This document shows, piece after piece, positions 1-8,860 of a stretch of DNA of 64,000 bases. The DNA comes from Parasponia andersonii (Eukaryota; Streptophyta; Magnoliopsida; Rosales; Cannabaceae). The stretch spans positions 1,552,987 through 1,616,986 of the forward strand of contig JXTB01000006.1 in assembly GCA_002914805.1 (NCBI GenBank). Direction: 5' to 3'. The notes under the pieces were generated by a model. The model had not been told where the DNA came from. It did not search any database and saw only the letters and a program-made list of their open reading frames with translations. Position 1 is the stretch's first letter, and each line of letters opens with the position of its first letter. The translations under genes were made by a program, and so were the position numbers.

Positions 1-792
1 ATTCGCATCGTTTCTGCTGTCGTCTTTCCTTGGTACTCTGCAATTCTTTTTTATGTGGCCAGTCTTGCCACAATTCCAGCATTCCGGTTTTCTTCCGGAT
101 CTGGACATGTCTCTGCCATTCCTTGACTTGGATCTACCACGACCCCGATTAAAATTCTTCTCGCTGCTTCTGCCCCTGTTCTCGAGATTTAGAGCAGAAC
201 TTGATGATGCGCTTTCACCCGAATCAATTCTGCGAACTTCTTCCGCCAAAATCCGGTCTCTAACATCATTGAATTGCAGCTTTCCTTTGCCAACGGAATT
301 GCTAACCGCAGCCCTCATTGGTTCCCAGCTAGTTGGTAGAGACGCTAGAAGAATTAGAGCACGAACTTCATCGTCGAAGTTAATTTCGACGGACGTCAAC
401 TGAGAAACGATTGTGTTGAACTCATTGATATGAGTTGCAACTGAAGCACCTTCTCCCATCTTTAAATAAAATAACTTCTTCATCAGATGTACCTTATTGT
501 TTGCCGATGGTTTCTCATACATGTCTGACAGGATGCTCATCATCTCTGCTGTGGTTTTTGCCTCCGCCACATTATGAGCAACGTTCTTTGTTAGCGTTAA
601 TCGGATTACGCCTAACACCTGTCGATCAAGGAGTTCCCAGTCGTCATTCTCCATCTTCTCGGGTTTCTTCCCTGATAGAGGCTGATGCAACTTTTTACTA
701 TGCAGATAATCATTGATCTGCAATCTCCAATATGAGAAATCTGTACCGTCGAATTTGTCAATTCCGGGTCCTGATCCTTCACCTCCAGCCAT
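1..792 (-). CDS. Copia retrotransposon gag, 5' part of an open polyprotein
   Basis: Reading the minus strand from the ATG at 792-790 gives 264 codons without a stop to the window edge, so the frame continues outside. The start region reads MAGGEGSGPGIDKF, followed by the hydrophobic/aromatic gag core typical of the plant Copia gag family (UBN2 type), a basic RGR/SR-rich linker, and a CCHC zinc knuckle of form CWNCGKTGHIKKNC at 81-40. The family role is RNA packaging into virus-like particles in the cytoplasm. The ATG is 23 bases past the primer-binding site, which supports this start. No nonsense or frameshift is seen in the part visible, unlike the other elements in the window, so this insertion looks young. 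Tork-type Copia is my best guess; the lineage needs the pol domains, which lie outside. Confidence 0.9.
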   Translation of the reverse strand, partial: MAGGEGSGPGIDKFDGTDFSYWRLQINDYLHSKKLHQPLSGKKPEKMENDDWELLDRQVLGVIRLTLTKNVAHNVAEAKTTAEMMSILSDMYEKPSANNKVHLMKKLFYLKMGEGASVATHINEFNTIVSQLTSVEINFDDEVRALILLASLPTSWEPMRAAVSNSVGKGKLQFNDVRDRILAEEVRRIDSGESASSSSALNLENRGRSSEKNFNRGRGRSKSRNGRDMSRSGRKPECWNCGKTGHIKKNCRVPRKDDSRNDAN

Positions 793-814
793 CGCTCCCA
801 CTAAAATCAAACCT

Positions 815-827
815 CGCTCTGATACCA
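815..827 (-). other. Primer-binding site of the Copia element at the left edge
   Basis: The minus strand reads TGGTATCAGAGCG two bases after the LTR end. This is the usual plant Copia primer site, complementary to the 3' end of initiator methionine tRNA. It fixes the boundary between LTR and internal region and the orientation of the element. Confidence 0.9.
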
Positions 828-829
828 GT

Positions 830-1355
830 TGTTAGGGAATAACCTCCCCAATAGACACACAATGGTGGAAGCGATAAAATAAATGTGAAAAAAAAATAAC
901 GCCGAAATAAAAATAAACAAGATACACACAAAATTAGCGTGGTTCACCAAATTGGCTACGTCCACGGAGCTGCTGCAGATTTTCACTATTGGGAGAAAAG
1001 GAACCTTTACAAGTGTTTACAAACACTTACTCAGCACTCCTCACACCCAGACCCCAATACACCCAAGAGAAAAATTATATTTTTCTCTAACTCTCAAGAG
1101 TAAACTCACTCTAATACTCTCACAACACTTGGTGTTTCTTACACTCTGGGATGATTTACAATGAAAAATAGTACCCCTATTTATAGTGTGAGGTTACTCA
1201 GCCCTATACATATTTTTTGCCAATTTTTGCCATATTTAATACACGGTTTATACACGTTTTCTTTACCGTGTTTTATTTGTTGGCTGACATAGAGCTTTTA
1301 ATGCTCATTACACAGTTTTGAAAACCGTGTGTACAACGCGTCGACAATTCTAACA
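830..1355 (-). repeat. 5' LTR of the Copia element (526 bp)
   Basis: The repeat begins TGTTAG and ends CTAACA, a perfect 6-base terminal inversion, and is followed on its sense side by the primer-binding site. The sense strand has a TATA box (TATAAATAGGGG) at 1185-1174. The U3 part (about 1225-1345) carries several ACACGGTTT/AAACCGTGT words in both orientations, possible enhancer motifs. Because the element runs off the window, the second LTR and the matching target duplication (candidate ACCAA at 1356-1360) cannot be checked. Confidence 0.9.
1178..1185 (-). promoter_or_regulatory. TATA box of the Copia LTR promoter
   Basis: TATAAATA followed by GGGG on the minus strand inside the LTR, upstream of the gag start, as expected for the U3/R junction of a plant Copia LTR. 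Confidence 0.7.
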
Positions 1356-1388
1356 ACCAATTAAAACTAACTATTAGCTGAATGTATG

Positions 1389-2027
1389 TTAAAAACGAAC
1401 CCTGCGTCTCAAGAACCGCTTTGGTGGCTCCCGGTTCCTCCGGTCGGTGCGAGACCGCACCCTGACGACGTGAGAGTGAATTGCACACGAAACACAGTAC
1501 TTCATCTTCGCATACAGCTTCGGCAGAGTGTGCTCTACGGACAAAATTAAACAAGTACCACAACGCCAATCATTCACCAAACGAGTAAAATAACTCAAAT
1601 AAAAGAGATTCAAAGGTGAAGTTATCATTTGTATCATTACGATCGTAGACGCAAGCCTCTTGAACGTCCTGAACCGCGGCTTGCTCGACAATGTTCCTCA
1701 CGAGAAATCGCTTGATTGCCTTATCCTATCCAAAAATCACAAATTCAAAGATCAAAATTAAAATCACAAAATCAAGTTGGCATTTTGGTAAAATTCAATG
1801 CACTAAATACATGTGTAGTCAGAAGTTGAGAACCTTGGGGCAGCATTTGCCGCAGTTGGAGCAGCGGATGAATTTGACATGGCCACTGCCGTGCTTGTTG
1901 CGTCCGCCATTTCTGCGCTTGAAAGTCTACAACCAAAAAAAATTAATAACAATACAGAGATCGGACGATGATTGGAGAAATAGAGCGTACGGAGATGAAA
2001 TTGAACCGTAGGATAAGTCCAGACCAT
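1389..2027 (-). CDS. RPS26: 40S ribosomal protein eS26 (RPS26), four exons seen, C-terminus not in window
   Basis: Small-subunit ribosomal protein eS26, which binds 18S rRNA near the mRNA exit site. Exons on the minus strand: 2027-2025 (ATG only), 1926-1834, 1725-1641, 1534-1401. All three introns are GT-AG and phases agree. Exon 2 gives [13 protein letters not shown] and [10 protein letters not shown], exon 3 [13 protein letters not shown], exon 4 [20 protein letters not shown] and [15 protein letters not shown]; the four cysteines of the zinc site are present. Reading on past RRR at 1401 gives only VRF and a stop at 1391-1389, about 108 residues, whereas plant eS26 is near 130 with a D/P/G-rich tail. 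The sequence AGG|GTTCGT at 1401/1400 could be a donor for a final intron, now holding the Copia element. So the gene is either complete only with an exon beyond the window or truncated. A TATA box and a telo-box lie upstream. Confidence 0.92.
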
Positions 2028-2099
2028 GATCTGAGGGTGCTTCTTGTTCCTTAGACAGGGACTGAGAGAGAGGAGTTCCCTGAGCTCATCGGCTCTAGC

Positions 2100-2107
2100 T
2101 AGGGTTT
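2100..2107 (-). promoter_or_regulatory. Telo-box in the eS26 leader
   Basis: AAACCCTA on the minus strand, inside AAAAACCCTAGCTAG. This motif is common just downstream of the transcription start of plant ribosomal-protein and translation-factor genes and supports the eS26 promoter call. Confidence 0.7.
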
Positions 2108-2150
2108 TTGCTGCCGCGAAAATCCGTTGTAAACGCCCAAATTGTCTTCA

Positions 2151-2157
2151 TTTTATA
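2151..2157 (-). promoter_or_regulatory. TATA box of eS26
   Basis: TATAAAA on the minus strand in CTCTATAAAATGAAG, about 50 bases before the telo-box and 125 before the ATG. It directly abuts the inverted-repeat element upstream and coincides with that element's likely target duplication. Confidence 0.65.
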
Positions 2158-2159
2158 GA

Positions 2160-2614
2160 GGGATTTTAGCTCCTGTGGTCCCTGAACTTTTTAAAATGTG
2201 ACCATTTAGCCTTTAAACTAAACAAAGTGACAAATTGGTCCTCAAACTTATAATAATACTACAATTTAGTCCAAAATGTAGACAGATTTTGTTTGGTAAT
2301 GGAGCCTATGGTCCCTGTGGTCCTTGAACTTTTTAAAAGGTGACAAACTGTATCATTATTGTAAATTCATGGTCGAATTGGTCACTTTTTTTAGTTCAAG
2401 GACGAAATTGTCACCTTTTAAAAACTTCAGGGACTAAAGGTGCTAAAAACCTGCCGCAAAAGATAGACGGTTACAAAACAAACAAACGTCTATTTCCAAT
2501 TTGGATCAAATTTTAGAATTATTATAAATATAAAGATGAATTGGTCACTTTTTTTAGTTTGATGATGAATTTGTCACATTTTAAAGAGTTCAGGACCACA
2601 GGCACTAAAAACCC
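2160..2614. mobile_element. Non-autonomous inverted-repeat element, Mutator-like (about 455 bp)
   Basis: The left end (from GGGATTTTAG, continuing through TGTGGTCCCTGAAC and TTTAAAATGTGAC) matches the reverse complement of the right end (through GTCACATTTTAAA, GTTCAGGACCACAGG, to ACCC at 2614) over roughly 85 bases with few differences. A second, inner inverted pair of the same words lies at about 2305-2352 and 2380-2450. Flanks are TTTTATAGA (2151-2159) and TTTTATATA (2615-2623), 8 of 9 alike, which fits the 9-bp target duplication of Mutator-like elements. No coding capacity. Confidence 0.65.
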
Positions 2615-2623
2615 TTTTATATA

Positions 2624-4212
2624 TGCCAACTTTGATCGTACTGTCGTTTTTACTACGGAAAGATCATATCAATTCCATTTTGGTCCTGATATTAAAATAT
2701 TACTTAATTTCATTTTGGTCCTGATTTTAAAATATTCCATCTTTAAATTTTTTCAAATGTCATATTTTGTATACCAAACTATAATTTTTTATGTCTAAAT
2801 TTATGATATAAGATCATGTTCCAAAATTGAAACAAACATAATTTAAAGTGAATTTCGACAAAAATATCAGCTAGGTGTAAATTTGGGATGGGAAAATACC
2901 GAATACCGAAGACCTTCATGTGTTTCGGCGAAATTCCACTTTCACAGTGAGTTTCTAGAAATGTAAAACAATATATCATTTTAGCTTGTTAAATCATAAA
3001 AATCTTTTTGATAAAAGTTGGTCAAACCTATAATGTCTTTAATCAAAATTAATCAAATTATTAAACTCTCTTCAACCTTATAATCAATTCTTTTTTGAAG
3101 TTTTTGTACAGTAATTTTAAAATAAATTCTAATATTTTGCAGTTCAGTTGTTTGGTAGGTTAATGGATAATTTGATTATTTGATATATTTGAGTCATTTA
3201 TTCAGATAAAAAAATTGATAAAAGTTAATAGAATGTCTTTAGAATGAACAATTTTAACCAATTAGACAAAGGGAGAAATTTTGCATTCTACGTTTAAAAC
3301 TGGTATACAAAGATGCTTTTAGCAATTTTTTTTTCCATTTGAGATAGTTTTGAAAAATCAAACTAAAATGAGATATAAATTATTTTCAAGGACTAAAATT
3401 AATATAGATCAATTTTTTCTCAAGGGCAAATGCTGAATGTAGTGCACAAATTTGGTAGTCCATCAGCAGGGAAAAAAAAAATGTTCTCCATTCAAAGTTG
3501 GTTCTCGGCTGATGCATGTTGATTAAACATTTGAAACGACACATCTAATCTCGTTTGGCTGATGCATGTTGATTAAACATTTGAAACGACACATCTAAAC
3601 TCGTTTGGAGTCTAACTGACGTTTATGATGAAAAAGAGAGGTGGAAAAATTTTCTCTGTCGTTTAAAAAAATTGCCATCAGAAGTTTACTGTCGTTTACA
3701 TTACTAAGCGACATATCTTCTACTAGGTAGCTAGACTGGAAACACCCGGAAGGATTTTAAGTATGACTCTTAAACGACTCTTGGTTGCAAGACAGACAAG
3801 AAAAAACGACACGGCGAACTACAACCCATCAACCGAAGTCGAAGCAAATAATACTTTACTTCTTTGGAAGCTTGGATTCTAAAAGGTCATCTTCTCATGG
3901 ACATATATCATCACTATTCATAAATCTTGTTTCAGGAAGCCGAGGTAGAACTCCTGTGAATCCATCACGATTGTGTACCAAATAATGCTATAAAATTTCC
4001 TATAGTTGTGGTAAAGGAAGGCGCAATCACAAATAGAACACGGTATCATGTTCAATTAACAAAATGTTATTAGACTTTGTACTCTGATTTTCATCCATGA
4101 GATACATGGGAAACAGCTCAAAACAAGGGAGGGGAGAATCAGAAGGCCTCAACCATCACAGTTTCAATTTATTTTATCATCGACCTCAAGCTGCAAAGCC
4201 ATTAACTTTTGC
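2624..4212. other. Intergenic region between eS26 promoter and MnSOD 3' end
   Basis: AT-rich, no gene seen. It contains a roughly 32-bp direct repeat (CATTTTGGTCCTGAT words at about 2670-2735) and the 50-bp tandem duplication listed separately. Its right end should hold the MnSOD 3'UTR. Confidence 0.6.
3507..3606. repeat. Perfectly adjacent 50-bp tandem duplication (2 copies)
   Basis: Unit 3507-3556 and unit 3557-3606 both begin GGCTGATGCATGTTG and end CTCGTTT; I see one base difference (CTAATCTCG against CTAAACTCG). A recent local duplication. Confidence 0.9.
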
Positions 4213-6643
4213 TCAAGGAGATTCTTTCTCGAATACTTCACTGGCGTATTTCCAATTGATAACTTTCCAGATGTTTTTGAGATAATCTGGTCTGACATTC
4301 TTGTACTGCAAAATGAAAATGAATAACTTAGAATTTGAGCCAAATTGTGCAATGTATAACATGCAAATCAGGAAAACACGTAATTGGAGAAAGAAGATGG
4401 GGAACAAAAAAATTAAGATGGCAGCATGATTTTAGAAAGAATTAGATCCCAAAACTTTGCTCAGCTTTACGTAAGAAGGCATCGGCAAGCTATCACCATT
4501 TTGCCGCCCATTTAGTTTATTCCATCTTCAAAAACTAAATAGGGCCATTAAAAGACAATTGCTCTATCATATTCTAAATTTTCTTTGTTGAGGCTTCTCC
4601 CACATTGCATTTCAATTTTACAAATGATAACATGATGCATCATAATTCAAGGTTTTTCTTTCCCAGGAAATTAAGCACAAATCATGTATGGAAGACCCTA
4701 ATTCCCATAATGAAGAACAAATAAAAATCCAGACATTTGCAAAATGAAAGAAAGAAAACAATTTTCATCTAGTGTGTTGAGTGTGTAGTTAATCAGAGAG
4801 ACAAAGGAACTACTTCCGAATGTTGGACTAGATACCACTTTTGAACATAAACTAATAATTACCTGTAGATAGTATGCATGCTCCCAAACATCAATACCAA
4901 GCAATGGAACTAAACTTGTTCCTTTAGTCACCAGTGGGTCCTGTGTCAAATTATTCAGAACCATAATTAGTCTCATTCGTGAAGTCAACGGCATTTGTCT
5001 TTAAGCATGTTTCTTTGTTAGAATGAAAGATTTACAAGCTTCAGGGGTTAATGTAAAGCTTCACTAGCATTGTCTAAACCCTTTTTTTCGGAAGGACATT
5101 GTCTAAACTATATCATGCTAGTTGAAAAGTATTATAACATAGCAATGTCTTTTGAAACAAGATGGAGGTTCGCAATTTGTCACGATGAATAGAATTACAG
5201 TCATGCAAACAACATCAGAAATCCTAACCATCTTTAGTAGCTAATACTATAAAGAATGCTGTAATAAACTTTCAGAGTTTACCTGATTTGAAGTAGTTTC
5301 AACCACAAGTTTCTTCAACTCTTTGTCCAGAGCAAGCCACTGCCAAAGAAAAACACATGAAACAATCCAAAGAAAGTTGGAAAAAAATCATTCATAAAAC
5401 ATCTAATCAAGCACCAGAACATTGCGAGCAATAAACTGAGATTTGGATTTAATAAGAAGCAAAACATACCACCCATCCCGAGCCCTGTAAAGCAGCGCCT
5501 TCTGTGCTTACTTTTTGCACCAATGCATCTAAAGAACCAAAGTCTGTGTCAATAGCCCACCCCAGAGATCCCTTTGGGGGATCACCACCTCCTTCCTGCA
5601 AATGCATAAGGTGTTAGGAAAAAAGAATCTTATTCCCATCTTACCGAAGATGAGTTAAGACGAGAGCCTTCGAAATATTTATCTAAAACTACGAACTTAC
5701 ACGAACAGGAGCCAAATTCTTCCAAAAAATTGAGTGGTTGATATGTCCTGCGAAATGCGAGAAAATGGTCAACTCTAGAAATTTGTTTCTGAACATGTCG
5801 GAAATGAGATTGAAACTATCAAAATAAGGAATTAATAAAAATTAGTCAATTTTGAAGGTCAAAAACTTCATGGTCACAGTCTTGACTTGATTGGCAACGA
5901 CCCCTATCTCTAATATTGAGATTAAAAGGTTCAAATCCCCCCGAAGCCTTATAGAGGGAAAAAAAAAACAAAATTTGAAAAACGTTTGCCCGCAACCCAC
6001 CCCGCTAACTAGTTACTGCAAATTTTCATCTGATCCCAAAATAAATCAGTTCAATTTACAACTCCTCCATCTAGTAGCCTATCAATTGTATAGAATATAA
6101 GCAATTAGTCCCAGTAAATTAACTCTCATTTGCTTCCTAACCATTTTGGCTGTATCATGTTTACCTCAACAATCATATCCTCTTGAGAAACATTCAAAAA
6201 CATTAAAGTAATAACACAATATATATGTATAAAAAGTCGAAACACTAAACGAATTCAAAACATTAGAGCATATATTAAAATCGAAAAAAAAAACTAATAA
6301 AAATAATAACACAAATAAAAAAAAAAAAAAAAAAAAAAAAGAGTACACCAAGTGAGACGAACGAACCTCCGCCATTGAACTTGATGGCGCTCTGCAATTT
6401 AGCTACGGCAGCGGAGTCGCCCTTGGAAATGGCATCCTGTAGCTGCTCGAGAGCCTTGTTATAGTTGGTAACATAAGCCTGATGGTGATTCTGGTGATGG
6501 AGCTGCATGATCTCGCCGCTAATGGCCGGCTCCAGGGCACCATAGTCGTACGGAAGGTCGGGGAGCGAGAAGGTCTGCAAGCCCCGGCAATGGCTGATTC
6601 CTGATCTTACTAATTTTTTGGTCAACATAACTCGGAGAGCCAT
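4213..6643 (-). CDS. MSD1: Mitochondrial manganese superoxide dismutase, six exons, 225 aa
   Basis: Converts superoxide to hydrogen peroxide and oxygen in the mitochondrial matrix. Exons on the minus strand: 6643-6367, 5747-5701, 5595-5470, 5339-5283, 4940-4863, 4305-4213; every junction is GT-AG and the spliced frame is open. The N-terminus (about 24 residues, Arg/Lys/Ser-rich, no acid) is a mitochondrial transit peptide before [15 protein letters not shown]. Metal ligands of the Fe/Mn family are present: His49 (MQLHHQNHH), His97 ([11 protein letters not shown]), Asp186 and His190 ([10 protein letters not shown]). The end is [14 protein letters not shown]. Length matches plant MnSOD precursors. 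Intron 1 carries a 23-base A run (6318-6340, T run on the sense strand). A TATAAAA at 6669-6663 is too close to the ATG to be the main TATA box; ATAAAACC near 6750 is an alternative. A broken copy of exon 1 lies at 35.5-35.8 kb. Confidence 0.97.
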
Positions 6644-6669
6644 TGAAATGGAATATGCGAGGTTTTATA

Positions 6670-8860
6670 GACCAAAGACAGTGGGAGTAGGATTTTATTG
6701 AGAAGCTGCGAACTGAGACATGAAATGAGAACGAGCCAGACCGGGTTTTATGTATCGAAGTAGGTGACAAAAGCAATGCTATGGTTACCGGTTGTTATCA
6801 AATCTATGTGCGGAATACGAGTGTACGAGTCAATAGCCTATTGGCTGTTGGTCACCTTTTTCAAACCAACCAGCTGATGAATGCTGATGACTCATGATGC
6901 CATTGCTAACGAGTTAGTAATTTTGTTTTTTCTTGAAACGAATTTGGTAATTAAAAGAGATTAATGATAAATCATGTTTGCAAATTATCTGCGCAAAGAA
7001 TACAACATAGGCGTCGTTGCATAATCAATTTATTTTCGAACTTGAGACATTATAATTTAAGAGGAAACGTGGTTACCGTTAAACTAAATTTATGACAGCA
7101 TAAATAATTCATAATTAATAAAAAGTTAATTATATTTTATACATTGTCATCGTTCAATCTATATATTGGGGTTTAATTATTACTAATATTTAGTTAATAG
7201 ATTTAAAATTTGTAACAAATTTATATTTTTTTTTGGTTGTCAAACACTAATTTTGATCATTAATTTTTCTAAAATATCCTTTTAAACTAGTTAAAATTAA
7301 TAGTTAAAAGAACAAATATTAAATAAATAATTTTAAAAATGAAAAACTAAAAAAATTAAAATTATTAGGAATAAACCTTATCAATTTTATGTAAGTTTCA
7401 AATTTGACTTCTTTTAAAATATATAATTAAAATTTTAAAGATATTTTGGTAAACATGATGATCAAGATTACTATCTGACCCAGAAAAGTTATAAATTTAT
7501 TACAAATTCTAAATCTGAGGATTAATGATAATAATAAACAAAACACAATATGTGAACAGAATAAACAGTTAAAATAGAGTGTATCCTTTAATAACCAATA
7601 CATATTTCTTCACTCTCACTCATTATTTATCATATCAGAAGTGGGTATGGTCAACTTACCTCTGAAGTAGATTCATTGAGCCATCCCCGACCTCGTTTAC
7701 AAGGATATGAGGTTGAGAGACAAGTAATCTAGAAGAGAAGATATGCATGCCTTGGGGATACGAGGTTGAGAGAAAGGTAATTTAAGAAGGAAGATATGCA
7801 TGCTATGGGGCACTAGCTGTGCGCTCAACATCATTACAACGTGTCAGTCTATTATTGAGTGACTCTAATTAAAAAGAAAAAAATTGAGTGGCTGGGCCGA
7901 CAATTCCCTTTCCTGCCTTTGTTTACATCTTAGGGTGACCTGATGTGAGACAAGCCGATTACTTTCAAGTTTGTTTTACCAAGGTTTGGTTCATTGAGTT
8001 GCAATTTTCACTTCCAAACTCAGACTAACCCACTCATAAATTTAGAATTCAGAAATTTTAAGTTAGCATAGTAAATTTTACCTGATATCTTGCAATGTTC
8101 TTTGACTATTGAACTATTTTTCTAAAAAGGTAAAAGGTATCTTGAAGGAAAAAGAATCCATCGATTGTATAAGATTTACATGTCAATTCTAAGACTCGGA
8201 TTATAAAAATCCATGACAAGGAGACCTATTCTATTATCCATAACAATAATTAGCCAGTTAAAAAAAAAAAATACACTTAAGTTGTCACAATTAGCAATAT
8301 TTAGCAGTTTCCCTCTTTCTTGCATATTGGAGGCACACAAGCAAATGTTAGCTTTTGAGCTCATTCATTGTCTAATTAGTAAATGAAATGGTCAGGAACC
8401 TGCCGTCTGAAATCTCAAAAGCCTGGCTTTACTTTCGTGTAGCTTGACAGCAGAAAATTTAAAAGAAGCAAAGAATCACCAACTCTTGTTTAACTGTCAA
8501 TATTTCGGAACAAACAGAAATCCCATGCTTATGTGGGATTCAAGAACGCAGAAAAAGCAGATTTCAATACACAAATAACAGAGAAATAAGATCTCAGAGA
8601 GAATTCTACAAAACTGAATTTATACTCTATTGGCCTCTAGGTACAACAGTAACATTATGGGCTTCCTCATAAGATTTTTAACAAGCCAATTTATAACATT
8701 CTAAACAAAACACTGATATGAAATGAGAAGCCACACCTGTGCAGATAGGAGATAAATGAGGTGTAGAAGAATCTTACATGCTAACAACACTCATTTTTGT
8801 TGCAACAGTCCTATATGCTTCTCTTCTGTCTTGTAAATTAAAAAGACCAAAAAGGGTCCA
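6670..8860. other. MnSOD promoter and MnSOD-UXT intergenic region
   Basis: Contains the MnSOD upstream region (about 6650-6900) and AT-rich DNA with no gene. Parts of it (6644-6910 and about 7980-8420) are recognisable again, diverged, at 35830-36080 and 36350-36860, which shows that this spacer was included in the segmental duplication. The right end holds the UXT 3'UTR. Confidence 0.7.
7703..7809. repeat. 53-bp imperfect tandem repeat (2 copies)
   Basis: Units begin GGATATGAGGTTGAGAGA (7703) and GGATACGAGGTTGAGAGA (7756) and end with AGATATGCATGC followed by TGGGG. Not seen in the duplicate locus. Confidence 0.8.

Noticed and set aside
6663..6669. TATAAAA as the MnSOD TATA box
   Set aside because: It is only about 20 bases before the ATG, which leaves no room for a start site and leader; an upstream TATA-like sequence is more plausible.
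8501..8700. Possible Copia LTR remnant downstream of UXT
   Set aside because: A few LTR-like words but no ends, primer site or TATA arrangement; treated as UTR/intergenic.
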